From CAYRHN01 sp964424115 (GTDB lineage: Bacteria; Chloroflexota; Anaerolineae; Anaerolineales; Anaerolineaceae): DNA of 64,000 nucleotides. The position numbers and the translations under genes were made by a program. Every line of letters starts with the position of its first letter. The first letter of the stretch is position 1. The notes under the pieces are model-generated. The model was not told the DNA's origin and did not search any database. It saw only the letters and a program-made list of their open reading frames with translations. This document shows, piece by piece, positions 51,660 through 61,079 of the stretch. The DNA lies in NCBI GenBank assembly GCA_964424115.1, contig CAYRHN010000006.1:176173-240172 (forward strand), given 5' to 3'.

Positions 51660-53312
51660 ATGCATTGCAGCAAGCAAGGTTTTTACGCGTTCATGGGGGG
51701 TGTATTTGTTTTATTTCTGGCAGTTGGATTATTCCCCGGGGAGGAAGCCCAGGCGGGAGGGATACTGGCCAATCTTGCTCCCGTGGCAGTGGATGACAGC
51801 GGGGCGGGATTCATCACCGACAAGGATACGGCAGTTGTTTTGCCGGATGTGTTGGCCAATGATAGCGACGCAAACGGCGATCCTTTATTCATTGAGAGCT
51901 TCAGTACCGCGGAAACCCTGGGCAGTGTGACCCTCTTCCCGGCCGGCCAACTGGATACCCGCTTTGGAACCAATGGAAAATGGGTCCTGGATATCAGCGG
52001 TTACGAGGATAGGTTTACCGATCTTCAAATCGGGCCGGACGGCAAGATCTACGCGGTGGGGATCACCTGGCGTTATGATCCGGTCAAAGATCTTGTTTCA
52101 GACGTGATCCTGATGCGGTTTCTCCCGAACGGCACACCAGATACCACTTTTGGAAGCGCTGGAAAAGTGGTCACGGATATCCGTTTGAAAGAAGGGGGCC
52201 ATGCAATTCTGCTACAGCCGGATGGAAAGATCTTGGTCGCGGGACAGACCCTGGATTCCGGTGTTCCGGGAGAAATTCTTCTGATGCGGTACTTGCCTGA
52301 CGCCAGCCTGGATCAGGATTTTGGAACCGGGGGGATCGTGACGACCGATTTTGGCGGAAAATCCGAGGTGGCGACCTCTTTGCAATTGCAGCCGGATGGA
52401 AAGATCTTGGTGGGGGGAACCCAGGCGATCAATTACAGCCATGATCAGTTTTTATTGGCGCGTTATTTGCCGGACGGCGGGCTGGACACCAGTTTCGGCA
52501 CGCAAGGGGTTGTATTGACGACCGAGGCTATGGAGCCATACGCGGATATTGTTCTCCAAGAAGACGGGATCCTTTTGGCTGGGAGTTGTAACGGGACTAC
52601 GATCGATTTTTGCGTGGCGCGCTTCGATCTGACGGGTACCCTGGATAGTACGTTTGGGGTGAATGGGTGGGCGCAGGCCGACATTGGAGGTTCTGCGGAT
52701 TATCTCGCCGGATTGGTTCAACAGCCGGACGGGAAGATCGTTCTGGGCGGCAGCAGCGGCCCATTAATGGCCGTGGTGAGATTTGACAGCCTTGGAGATT
52801 TGGATGCCGATTTTGGCAATGCCGGATTGGCCACAACGACCCTTGCCGTTAACGCATATCCGACCGATCTGCTTCTACAGCCGGATGGGAAATTACTCCT
52901 GTCCGGATGGGCATGGCAAGGGGCGGTAGTGCCGGATGTCGCCATGGCTCGCTACAACCCGGATGGAAGCCCGGACATGGGCTTTGGGGATCATGGGATT
53001 GTGGTGGATGATCTTGGAGAGACGGAGATCATCGCGGCGGCGGCATTGGATGGAGATGGAAATATCCTGATTGCGGGCCTCACTTCGATCAATGATTCCA
53101 GCTGGTCGGATAATTTGCTCCTCGCGCGATTCACTCCCCGCCAGACATTCCATTACGACCCCAACGGTCAATTTAACGGGCTGACGCTTGGCCAGGCTGT
53201 GACGGATGAATTCATCTATAGCGCCAGTGACGGCGAGCTGACCGGCACAGCCACGGTGACGATCACGATCTGGGATCCTTACCGGATGTTCCTCCCGGCG
53301 ATCACGCGGTAG
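51660..53312 (+). CDS. Secreted protein with delta-60 propeller inside a cadherin-like domain
   Basis: 550 residues. GGGGAGG precedes the ATG. A signal peptide (about 1-32) is followed by the first half of a cadherin/VCBS-type domain (PVAVDDSG, VVLPDVLANDSDANGDPL, ETLGSVTL; about 40-92). From about 93 to 496 come delta-60 repeats (LQPDGKILVAG, MRFLPNGTPDTTFG), seven or so. Then the second half of the cadherin-like domain resumes at FHYDPNGQFNGLTLG, EFIYSASDGELTGTATVTIT (about 497-541), and the chain ends in YRMFLPAITR. The host domain is complete only if both halves are joined, so the propeller is a nested insertion. It probably acts in binding at the cell surface; no catalytic site is seen. 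Confidence 0.9.
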   Translation: MHCSKQGFYAFMGGVFVLFLAVGLFPGEEAQAGGILANLAPVAVDDSGAGFITDKDTAVVLPDVLANDSDANGDPLFIESFSTAETLGSVTLFPAGQLDTRFGTNGKWVLDISGYEDRFTDLQIGPDGKIYAVGITWRYDPVKDLVSDVILMRFLPNGTPDTTFGSAGKVVTDIRLKEGGHAILLQPDGKILVAGQTLDSGVPGEILLMRYLPDASLDQDFGTGGIVTTDFGGKSEVATSLQLQPDGKILVGGTQAINYSHDQFLLARYLPDGGLDTSFGTQGVVLTTEAMEPYADIVLQEDGILLAGSCNGTTIDFCVARFDLTGTLDSTFGVNGWAQADIGGSADYLAGLVQQPDGKIVLGGSSGPLMAVVRFDSLGDLDADFGNAGLATTTLAVNAYPTDLLLQPDGKLLLSGWAWQGAVVPDVAMARYNPDGSPDMGFGDHGIVVDDLGETEIIAAAALDGDGNILIAGLTSINDSSWSDNLLLARFTPRQTFHYDPNGQFNGLTLGQAVTDEFIYSASDGELTGTATVTITIWDPYRMFLPAITR

Positions 53313-53366
53313 GGGGTGGATAGACATTCTACGACAGGCAGAGCGGATGGGCCCCCCACTTTCAGG

Positions 53367-53372
53367 TATAAT
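53367..53372 (+). promoter_or_regulatory. -10 box of the GNAT gene
   Basis: TATAAT 29 bases before the ATG; no good -35 at normal spacing. Confidence 0.35.
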
Positions 53373-53401
53373 ATCCCCATTCTTGCTCTAAGGATGCCGC
53401 C

Positions 53402-54526
53402 ATGACCGTCCAGTTAAAAGAGATCACCTCCCCGAGAGACCTGAAGACCTTTATCCGCTTCCCGCACAGCCTGTACCGCGGCAATCCGTATTATGTGCCG
53501 CTGCTGACCTTCGACGAGTTCAACACGCTCAGCCCGCAGAAGAATCCCGCCTTCGAGCACTGCGAGACGCGCTACTGGCTGGCCTACCGCGACGGCAAGA
53601 TCGTCGGGCGCGTGGCGGCCATCCTCAACCGCGCGCACATGGAAAAGTGGAACCAGCCCTACCTGCGCTTCGGCTGGCTGGATTTCATCGATGACAGCGA
53701 GGTCTCTTCCGCGCTGATGGGGGCGGTGGAGGGCTGGGCGCGCGAGCGCGGGCTGACCGCCGTGCACGGTCCGCTGGGCTTCACCGACATGGACCGCGAG
53801 GGGATGCTGGTGGAAGGTTTCAATGAATTGGGCACCATGGCGACCTATTATAACCATCCTTACTACCCGCAGCACCTGGAACGCCTGGACTATGTCAAGG
53901 ATGTGGATTGGATGGAATTTGAGCTGACCGTCCCGGCCGAGCCGAACGAGAAGATCACCCGCATCGCCGAGACCGTGCTGGAGCGCAACCACCTGCGCCT
54001 GCTCCCAGCAAAAAGCAACAAGGATATCTTGCCCTACGCCAAGGAGCTCTTTGCTTTGCTGGAGGAAGAATACAGCCACCTGTACGGCACGGTGCCGATG
54101 ACCGAGAAGCAGGTGGAGGCCTATACCAAGATGTATTTCGATTTCATCCAGCCGGAATATGTTCCGATCGTGCTGGACGAGAACGGAAAGATGATCGCTT
54201 TTGGCATCACGATGCCCTCGCTGACCAGGGCGCTGCAAAAGGCAAAGGGCGAGTTATTCCCCCTGGGCTGGTTCCACCTGCTGCAGGCCTTCCGCAAGAA
54301 CGAGCGCGCCGACCTGTACCTGGTGGCGGTGGCGAGCGCCTGGCAGGGCAAGGGGGTCAACGCGATCCTGATGGATTGCATCAGCAAGACCTTTGTCCGC
54401 CGCGGCATCCGCAAGGTGGAGTCGAACCCTGAGTTGGAAACGAATACGAAGGTGCAGTCGCAGTGGAAGTTTTACGATGTGCGCCAGCATAAGCGCCGCC
54501 GCTGCTTTATCAAGCACCTGAATTAA
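53402..54526 (+). CDS. GNAT-superfamily acyltransferase, YghO-like
   Basis: 374 residues, cytosolic. The N-terminal part (IRFPHSLYRGNPYYVPLL, CETRYWLAYRDGKIVGRVAA) and the middle (GPLGFTDMDREGMLVEGF, TYYNHPYYP) match the YghO-type GNAT family. A second GNAT-like half holds LYLVAVASAWQGKGVNAILM, where the Q/RxxGxG/A-type CoA-binding loop is read as WQGKGVN. The substrate of this family is not known to me. An AAGGA site precedes the ATG. Single gene, convergent with the DegV gene and separated from it by a palindromic repeat. Confidence 0.82.
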   Translation: MTVQLKEITSPRDLKTFIRFPHSLYRGNPYYVPLLTFDEFNTLSPQKNPAFEHCETRYWLAYRDGKIVGRVAAILNRAHMEKWNQPYLRFGWLDFIDDSEVSSALMGAVEGWARERGLTAVHGPLGFTDMDREGMLVEGFNELGTMATYYNHPYYPQHLERLDYVKDVDWMEFELTVPAEPNEKITRIAETVLERNHLRLLPAKSNKDILPYAKELFALLEEEYSHLYGTVPMTEKQVEAYTKMYFDFIQPEYVPIVLDENGKMIAFGITMPSLTRALQKAKGELFPLGWFHLLQAFRKNERADLYLVAVASAWQGKGVNAILMDCISKTFVRRGIRKVESNPELETNTKVQSQWKFYDVRQHKRRRCFIKHLN

Positions 54527-54532
54527 ATCTTA

Positions 54533-54627
54533 GAACACGGATTTAACGGATCAGAAGGATAAACACGGATAGCTAAATAGAATAGCTTATCCGTGAAGAT
54601 CCGTTAAATCCGTACCATCCGTGTTCG
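54533..54627. repeat. AACACGGAT palindrome between convergent genes
   Basis: GAACACGGAT...ATCCGTGTTC outer arms, ATTTAACGGATC/GATCCGTTAAAT middle arms and a central GGATAGC/GCTTATCC-like stem. It could act as a bidirectional terminator for 53402-54526 and 54637-55488. Confidence 0.8.
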
Positions 54628-54636
54628 AAGGATCTT

Positions 54637-55488
54637 CTAATCCGTTACCATCACAAAACCGATCACACCCGAGCCGGCATGCACCGAAAGCCCGGGGGTG
54701 AAGTCTGCCACCACCGGCTCCAGGCCGATGTTCAACTCCGCTTTCAACTTCTCGTACAGGTGCTCCACGCCGGGGACATTGTTGACGTGGATGAGCGCCA
54801 CCCGCTCGACCTTCTTGCCGTCGGCGATGGAATGGGCCAGCTCGATCAGGCGCTCCTCGGCCTTGCGCCAGGTGCGCACCTTCTCCAGTAGCTCCAGCTT
54901 GCCGTCCCGCGAGGTCAGCACCGGCTTAATGTTGAGCGTGTCGGCGATGCCCGCCGCCAGCTTGCCCATCCGCCCGCCCATCGCCAGATATTTCAGCGTG
55001 GGCAGCGCGCCAAAGACATGCACGCGCGGCTGGATGCTGGTCACCAGGGCCACGATCTCCTCTTTGCTGGCCCCGCGTTCGGCGGCCTCGGCGGCTGCCA
55101 GGGCCATGAAACCCTGCGCCATGCACAGGTTGAGCGAATCGATGACGGTAATATCCTTGCCTGAGAAATTCTCCAGCGCGCTTAGCGCGGCCAGGTACGT
55201 GGCGCTGATCTTGCTGGAGACGCAAATGCAAATGATCTGCTCGGCGCCCCGCTCGAAGGCCTGGCGAAAGGCGATATCGAAAGCGCTGGGCGGCGGCGCG
55301 GAGGTGGTGGGCAGCTTCTGGCGCGCGTCGATCATCTTGAACAATCGGATGTCGTCCAGGTCCAGTCCGGTGGTGTAGACCTCCTCCCCAAAGTGCACCG
55401 TGATCGGGACCAGTTGGATGCCGTGCTGCGCAGCCAGGTCTGCCGGCAGGCTGGAATCAGTGTCGGTAATAATCGCTATTTTGGACAT
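54637..55488 (-). CDS. DegV-family fatty-acid-binding protein
   Basis: 283 residues. DegV/FakB pattern: IAIITDTDSSLPADLAAQ, IQLVPITVHFGEEVY, LPTTSAPPPSAF with the TTS lipid-carboxylate contact, ICICVSSKISATY, VIDSLNLCMAQGFMAL, and LKYLAMGGRMG, then HAGSGVIGFVMV. Family members bind a fatty acid and, where FakA is present, present it for phosphorylation. No fakA-like gene is in the window. AAAGGA precedes the ATG. The length and all main motifs are normal. Confidence 0.92.
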   Translation of the reverse strand: MSKIAIITDTDSSLPADLAAQHGIQLVPITVHFGEEVYTTGLDLDDIRLFKMIDARQKLPTTSAPPPSAFDIAFRQAFERGAEQIICICVSSKISATYLAALSALENFSGKDITVIDSLNLCMAQGFMALAAAEAAERGASKEEIVALVTSIQPRVHVFGALPTLKYLAMGGRMGKLAAGIADTLNIKPVLTSRDGKLELLEKVRTWRKAEERLIELAHSIADGKKVERVALIHVNNVPGVEHLYEKLKAELNIGLEPVVADFTPGLSVHAGSGVIGFVMVTD

Positions 55489-55651
55489 AAAGAATCCTTT
55501 AAAAGAATAATTTTCCGGAGCGCGAAGGGGAAGAATAAATAAGATGGGCGCCGGGATAGGTATATTTTATAACACAAACCCCTAACGGGGAATGTGTCGC
55601 AAGTCACATATTCTACCTGTTCCAGGCGCGGGAATAAGGAAGGCCGGGGCT

Positions 55652-57472
55652 CTAACGCCCCACGACCGGCAGATAGAGCAGGTTCTGCTGCTTCTCGCCC
55701 AGCAGGGCAAACTCGCCCGCCTGGCAGATGGTGAGGGTGAGCGTGTTGGCCGCGGGGTCGAGGACGTAGCCTCCGGGCGAGGCGCAGGTGGTCAGCGCGT
55801 CCACCCAGAAAAAGCCCGATTCGTCCTGGGTGTAGAGTTTGAGCGTGTCTTCCGGGAGGAGGAACAACTGGCCAAAGGCATCGAACTGGAGACCAACATT
55901 CCCCTCCTGGTAAGCGACTGTGACCGTCACCGGCTGGGCGAAGGTGTAGACCCCTTTATCCGCCACCTCCAGGCTGAAGGCCAGCCCGGCAAAGGCCAGA
56001 TCATCCGGAACCTCCCGGGCGGGTGTCGGCATCGGCACGTAAGTGACCGTGATCGTCCCTGGCGCGCTGCCGGGTTGGAAGATCAGGTTCACGCTGCCGT
56101 CGTTCGAACCAATTTCTCCCCCGTCCGGCGGGGTGATCGTCTCTGTAACCGCCTGGGTCAAGTACCAGTCGGGGTCTCGGATTGCCAGGAAATCCGCCAG
56201 CGCCTGCGGCACAGCAGGCACGTCTAGGCGGTTGTAGCTCAGGTCGAGGCCGTGATCGGGCGAATCGCAAATGAACCCGCCGAATGGCAAACACAGGTTG
56301 GTCAAATTTGTCAGGCTCTCCGGCAGCGCGCCGGAAAGCCGGTTGTGACTGAGGTTCAGTTGGAACAAACCGCCCAAGTTGCCAAACGTAGCTGGAACAC
56401 TGCCGGTCAGATAATTATGATCCAGATATAAATGCCTCAGTTCAGATAGATTACCCAATTCGGGAGGAATAGAGCCGCTCAACCGGTTATCGGCCAGGCC
56501 CAGCAAATTCAGGTGGGTCAGGTTTCCCAACTGCGAAGGAATACTGCCGGTCAACTGGTTATGGTCTAAATAAAAATAATTCACCTGGCTAAGATTCGCT
56601 AATTCGGCCGGGATACTGCCGCTCAACTGGTTCCCATAAAGCTGGAAATATGCCAGATTGCTCAAATTACCCAATTCGGGCGGAATACTGCCGGATAAAT
56701 GGTTGGTATCCAGTATAAGCTGGGATAAATTGGTCAGGTTGCCCAATTCAGGTGGAATGCTGCCGGTCAATTGATTGTCCCGCAGCCACAGTAATTGTAG
56801 ATTACTCAGATTTCCAAGTTCAGGCGGAATGCTTCCAGTCAATTGATTCACATGGAGATACAATCTGGCCAGGTTACTCAATCCTACCAGTTCAGGCGGA
56901 ATGCTGCCGGTTAGACGATTTGAATTGAGATATAGCATTTGCAAATTTTCCAATGCCCCCAACTCCGGCGGAATATTTCCGGTCAACTGGTTGGAATAAA
57001 GCGATATAGATTGCAGGTTGCTCAGCGCCCCCAATTCAGGCGGGATGCTGCCGGTCAATTGGTTGTCGCCCAGCCACAAGCGCTGCAAACTGCTCAAATT
57101 GCCCAATTCAGGTGGAATGCTACCGGTCAAATGATTGGTCTCACAAAATAAATGTTGTAAGCCGCCCAGAGAAGCCAATTCGGGTGGAATGACGCCAACC
57201 AGGTTGTTCTTATCAAGGCTCAAAAACGTCACATGCCCATCAGTTACCGTCACGCCGTACCAGTCGCTGGGGGTATTGGTGACCAGCCAATTTAAATTTG
57301 CGACCCATCCCGAGCCGTTGGTGGAATTGTACAGCGCCACCAAAGCCTGACATTCAGTCACAGGAATTTCACTGACCGTGGAACAATCGAAAGCCTTCAC
57401 GGGCATCCGGCCTCCCAGCGTTGAAACGATCAAACTGATAAAAATAATAATTTTATGGAAAAAATTGAACAA
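55652..57472 (-). CDS. Secreted plant-type leucine-rich-repeat protein
   Basis: 606 residues from a TTG at 57470-57472, chosen because AGGAGG (57479-57484) lies six bases upstream; the frame extends 7 codons further but through this site. Signal peptide about 1-28. An LRR N-cap follows (CQALVALYNSTNGSGW, WYGVTVTDGHVTFLSL), then 13 repeats of exactly 24 residues, consensus LxxLxLxxNxLTGSIPPELGNLSN, the plant-specific type with the IPPEL segment. The C-terminal half of the remainder is a ZU5-like beta domain (GGEIGSNDGSVNLIF, GTITVTYVPMPTP), and the end is LLYLPVVGR. It probably binds a ligand at the surface. Plant-type LRRs occur in several bacterial phyla, and transfer cannot be judged here. 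Confidence 0.9.
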   Translation of the reverse strand: MFNFFHKIIIFISLIVSTLGGRMPVKAFDCSTVSEIPVTECQALVALYNSTNGSGWVANLNWLVTNTPSDWYGVTVTDGHVTFLSLDKNNLVGVIPPELASLGGLQHLFCETNHLTGSIPPELGNLSSLQRLWLGDNQLTGSIPPELGALSNLQSISLYSNQLTGNIPPELGALENLQMLYLNSNRLTGSIPPELVGLSNLARLYLHVNQLTGSIPPELGNLSNLQLLWLRDNQLTGSIPPELGNLTNLSQLILDTNHLSGSIPPELGNLSNLAYFQLYGNQLSGSIPAELANLSQVNYFYLDHNQLTGSIPSQLGNLTHLNLLGLADNRLSGSIPPELGNLSELRHLYLDHNYLTGSVPATFGNLGGLFQLNLSHNRLSGALPESLTNLTNLCLPFGGFICDSPDHGLDLSYNRLDVPAVPQALADFLAIRDPDWYLTQAVTETITPPDGGEIGSNDGSVNLIFQPGSAPGTITVTYVPMPTPAREVPDDLAFAGLAFSLEVADKGVYTFAQPVTVTVAYQEGNVGLQFDAFGQLFLLPEDTLKLYTQDESGFFWVDALTTCASPGGYVLDPAANTLTLTICQAGEFALLGEKQQNLLYLPVVGR

Positions 57473-57725
57473 GGTATGCCTCCTGTAAAGCAATCTGTAA
57501 TATACAGGTTTGATTTAATGGGGGCATGTCCCCCTGGGTGGAATGCTGTATTTAATGTACCACGCGGCGCCTGTGAATACAACTGGAATCAGTCACCCTC
57601 GCCTGGTGAAGGGAAGAAAAAAACAAAAACTGGCATTTCCACACCGGACGCGCAGCCTGGTTTGCCCGAAATATGCTACACTGATTTACAACCTTACTTT
57701 TCCATCATCCTTGAGGAGATCTCCG

Positions 57726-60158
57726 ATGGCTGCACAATTCCCTCTTCGCAAACCACTCCCCTGTTTCGCCGGCATCCTTTTCACCTTCCTGCTGCTGGCC
57801 GCCTGCTCCGCTTCGCCGGAACAGCAAGCCGCCCAGACCGCCGAGGCGCAAACCGCCACCGCCGCCGTTTGGACGGCCACCCACACCGCCACCCCCTCCA
57901 GCACCTTTACCCCCTCGGCCACCCCCACCATCACCCTCACGTTCACCTCCACGCCGACGGTGACGAATACCCCGACAGACACCCCCACGCCCACCCTCAC
58001 GCCTACCATCGCCATCCCGGTCTCGATGGGTACCAGCATGCCCACCCCGGGCGTGGTGATCTCGGCTGAAAACCTGGCCGACCTGCGCAACACGGCCATC
58101 TTCAGCGAGCATCCCTTCCTGAACGCGGCGTTGGCACCGGACAAAATGCATCAGGCTACCCTGACCATGACCGGCATCCTGGTGGAAGGTTTCCAAACCC
58201 TTTACTATATTCCGATGGAAAGCACCCTGGGCGACCTCCACTTCACTTTGGACAGCCGCCTGCTCTACTTCAGTGGAGATAAGCTTTACTTTTGGCGCGC
58301 CGCAGATGGAAGCCCGCTGCTGCAGTTGGAAAACGCTCCATTCAGAATCTCCCCCGACAGCGCCCGCCTGGCCTATTTCTATGACGATAAGGTTCTTCTC
58401 TACAGTCTGGAAGATGGCAGCCTGATCGAAGAAGTCTGGCCGGCAGGGGCCGAACCGAGCGAGTTCAAGCCGTACGCCATCTCTGCCGATTTCTCCACCC
58501 TGCTGCTTTCGAATCCCAAATCCAGCTGGGTGAAGATCGTCAAGGTCGGCAGCACGGAAGAACCATTCAAATTCAACGTCAAGTTCTGCAATCCCAATTA
58601 CCGCAGCTACGCCATTTCTCCCGGCGGCGCCTTTGTGGTGGAAAGCTGCACCGGCGAACACACCTTTTTCCGCACCAGCGACGGCAGCCAGTTCGCCAAG
58701 CCGGTGAACACCAGCTACCTGAACGTGATCTCAGACCAGATGATCGCCACCTTCAGTTCCAACACCTTTGAGACCACGCTGTGGGAAGTGCGCGAGTCTG
58801 ATTTCGGGCTGCTGCGCCGCCTGTCCGGTTATTTATATAATTTCGAAGAAATTGCCAGCGGTGTCGCGGTGCGGTTGATCACCTGTACCCAAGATGGCTT
58901 CAACGTCTATCCGTTGGACAGCGACCAACCCATCCAACAGATCAAGGTTCCAGACACCCGTAACGCTTCTCTTTCCACAGACGGCACAATCCTCTTCCAA
59001 TCCTGGCCCCGTAGCTGGGCTGAAGTAAGGGATGGGAACAATGGCAATGTCTTGGGAACGATCCCTCAAAACGAGACCTGGTTCTCGGCCAATCGCACGA
59101 AGCTGGCCTTTCTGGCAAATGCGGTCTGGTACGAGTCTCTTTACGACCAGAATACGCGCCTCATGCAAGATCTGGCGAACGGAACCTTCACCCAGATGCC
59201 TGCCCATCCCCAGTCGCCGCTCTATGTGGAACCCCCCTCGCAGAATGGCGACTTCAACCCTTCCCCCGGGCGGAAATACGTCAGTTGGAACAGCCAGATC
59301 TTCGATCCGCAAAGCGGCAGGGTGGTGCTGGACCTGGATCAGCAAGGCAAAAGCCTGCTGGCGGTCTCCGACAGCGGCGAGCTGGCCGCAGTGGCCGCCC
59401 AAAACGACCCCAGGACGGTGGAGATCATCCACGTGGCGGATGGCAAGGTGCAGACCATCCTCACCGCGCCCAAGTTGGATGAACGTTTTCTGAATGCCTT
59501 CTTCACCCCGGACGAGCAGCATTTGATCACCAACACCTATGAACTGCCGGGGGACGTGCCCCCCTGCCCGCTGGGCGACAATACCTGCCACGCCAAACCG
59601 GGCCTGCGCATCTGGAACGTGGCAGACGGCTCGCTGACCGGCGAGACCAAGCCGGGCGGGGTGGTGATGGGGATTTCACCTGACAGCTCCATGCTCTACC
59701 TGGACGACCGCGGGCAGAATTTTTACGTCATCCGCATCCCCGACGCGGTGACCCTCTTCGCCTTCACCCTTCCGGCTTACCAGTACTGGTGGTACCAGGC
59801 GGCCGCCTCGCCGGATGGAAAGTGGCTGTACCTGTGCCAGCCGGACGGCTGCAAGATGTATGAGACCGTCACTTTCACCCCTGCCCCCTTCCGGGTGAAC
59901 GAAGCCAATTCTCGCGGTGGTTTGCAAGAGATCATTTACTCCCCCGACAGCGCGTTGATCGGAGAAGTTTACGGCCGGGGGATTGCGATCCTCGACCGGA
60001 GTTCGGGCGAAACCCTGCAATTCCTCTGGCCGGGAGGCGGGTTATATTCTAACGGCGAAGCTTCCATCCAGCGCGCCTTCTTCACCCCGGATGGGATGAC
60101 GCTCAATCTGTTGATGACCAACGGTGACCTGCTGCGCTATGCGGTGGCCGGGCCGTGA
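57726..60158 (+). CDS. Lipoprotein with WD40-like propeller
   Basis: 810 residues. The ATG at 57726 follows GAGGAG; an upstream in-frame extension lacks signals. The signal ends in lipobox LLLAAC, with Cys at about residue 27. The segment SASPEQQAAQTAEAQTATAA resembles the start of the lipoprotein at 9577-10266 (GPSAEQQATMTATALTATAA). A TPTxT linker runs to about residue 105. The remainder is a degenerate beta-propeller region (FRISPDSARLAYFYDDKVLL, YAISADFSTLLLSNPKSSW, AASPDGKWLYLCQPDGC, YSPDSALIGEVYGRGIAIL, FTPDGMTLNLLMTNGDLL). No catalytic motif. A surface binding or sensing role is inferred. Divergent from the LRR gene. Confidence 0.85.
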   Translation: MAAQFPLRKPLPCFAGILFTFLLLAACSASPEQQAAQTAEAQTATAAVWTATHTATPSSTFTPSATPTITLTFTSTPTVTNTPTDTPTPTLTPTIAIPVSMGTSMPTPGVVISAENLADLRNTAIFSEHPFLNAALAPDKMHQATLTMTGILVEGFQTLYYIPMESTLGDLHFTLDSRLLYFSGDKLYFWRAADGSPLLQLENAPFRISPDSARLAYFYDDKVLLYSLEDGSLIEEVWPAGAEPSEFKPYAISADFSTLLLSNPKSSWVKIVKVGSTEEPFKFNVKFCNPNYRSYAISPGGAFVVESCTGEHTFFRTSDGSQFAKPVNTSYLNVISDQMIATFSSNTFETTLWEVRESDFGLLRRLSGYLYNFEEIASGVAVRLITCTQDGFNVYPLDSDQPIQQIKVPDTRNASLSTDGTILFQSWPRSWAEVRDGNNGNVLGTIPQNETWFSANRTKLAFLANAVWYESLYDQNTRLMQDLANGTFTQMPAHPQSPLYVEPPSQNGDFNPSPGRKYVSWNSQIFDPQSGRVVLDLDQQGKSLLAVSDSGELAAVAAQNDPRTVEIIHVADGKVQTILTAPKLDERFLNAFFTPDEQHLITNTYELPGDVPPCPLGDNTCHAKPGLRIWNVADGSLTGETKPGGVVMGISPDSSMLYLDDRGQNFYVIRIPDAVTLFAFTLPAYQYWWYQAAASPDGKWLYLCQPDGCKMYETVTFTPAPFRVNEANSRGGLQEIIYSPDSALIGEVYGRGIAILDRSSGETLQFLWPGGGLYSNGEASIQRAFFTPDGMTLNLLMTNGDLLRYAVAGP

Positions 60159-60170
60159 GATTTTCCTCAC

Positions 60171-60182
60171 TTGTCCTGACAA
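60171..60182. promoter_or_regulatory. TTGTC-GACAA palindrome, copy 1
   Basis: TTGTCCTGACAA followed by TTTTTGCCA and a GGGGATGAATGTGGTA stretch, just after the stop of the lipoprotein gene. The same block recurs at 61064-61108 ahead of ppdK. Confidence 0.45.
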
Positions 60183-60223
60183 ATTTTTGCCAGCCGGGGA
60201 TGAATGTGGTAAAGCGGCGGTTA

Positions 60224-60252
60224 TTGAATCTTTCTGTTTATGTCTATATAAT
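60224..60252 (+). promoter_or_regulatory. Promoter of the second zinc-ribbon gene
   Basis: TTGAAT (60224-60229), 17-base spacer, TATAAT (60247-60252). A strong sigma-70-type match, 55 bases before the start codon. Confidence 0.7.
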
Positions 60253-60307
60253 GGAATCAAATTAGAGGCCTTCATCGACCTACGTTTTGAAACGATAGGA
60301 GGTCAAC

Positions 60308-61048
60308 ATGAGAACATGCCCCAACTGCGAAGCCTTAAACGAGGATGGCGCAGTTTTTTGTGTCGCCTGCGGAAGCCACCTGGGAAGTGAAGCGGTCACT
60401 CCCCCAGAAAATTCGCCCCTCATCCCGGCCACCCCACCCGAACCGCTCGAATCCTCCAACCCAGAACAACCTCCCGGATACTACAATCCTTTCCCTCCCA
60501 CCTCCGCCCCCGCCATTCCGCCGAGGTCGACGAGCAAACTCCCGGCGCTTGGAGCTGCCATCTTGTTGATCGCCTGTTTCCTGCCTTGGTTCGATCTCAA
60601 CCGGGTCTCCTTCCGCTACCTGCCGATCAACCCGGCCATGCTGGGCTTCTACTCCGAGGCGGCTACATTTAACACCTTCGAGGTGATCTATAACACGCTG
60701 ACCAATACAGGCCAGTTGTTCGGGGAATCCAATGTGGATCCTTCATACATCTTCCTGACCATCTATTTCCTCAGCCTGGTGATCCTACCCCTGGCAGGCA
60801 TCTACGGGTTGTTCGCCCTGAGAGGCACCGAGAAGAGCACCCAGAACGCTGTCATCAGCGGCAAGGTGGCTTTCTGGATGATCATCTTCTTCTGGTCCGG
60901 CCTGGTGGTCATCCCCATAATTTACATCAACCTCAACACCAACCTGAGCATGGATTTTGGCGAAATTGCCGGGATAGTGTTCAGCATGATCGGTTTCGGC
61001 GTACCGGTCGCGCTGGTCGGCGCCGGGTTGCAGTGGCTGCTTAAGTGA
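60308..61048 (+). CDS. Zinc-ribbon membrane protein, paralogue 2
   Basis: 246 residues. AGGAGG lies before the ATG. The zinc ribbon (CPNCEALNEDGAVFCVACG) is followed by a Pro-rich linker (about 28-75) and four transmembrane helices (about 78-95, 148-172, 186-206 and 215-240). The first helix ends in LIACFLPWFDL; paralogue 1 (44373-45035) has VGFFLPWFGS at the same place. The signal or ligand is unknown. Its stop codon is followed by a copy of the promoter-like block that precedes the gene itself. Confidence 0.8.
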   Translation: MRTCPNCEALNEDGAVFCVACGSHLGSEAVTPPENSPLIPATPPEPLESSNPEQPPGYYNPFPPTSAPAIPPRSTSKLPALGAAILLIACFLPWFDLNRVSFRYLPINPAMLGFYSEAATFNTFEVIYNTLTNTGQLFGESNVDPSYIFLTIYFLSLVILPLAGIYGLFALRGTEKSTQNAVISGKVAFWMIIFFWSGLVVIPIIYINLNTNLSMDFGEIAGIVFSMIGFGVPVALVGAGLQWLLK

Positions 61049-61063
61049 CCCTGCCGGGAAGAG

Positions 61064-61075
61064 TTGTCCTGACAA
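61064..61075. promoter_or_regulatory. TTGTC-GACAA palindrome, copy 2
   Basis: TTGTCCTGACAA ends 4 bases before the -35 of the ppdK promoter, a position suited to a regulator-binding site. It matches copy 1 exactly. Confidence 0.5.
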
Positions 61076-61079
61076 TTTT

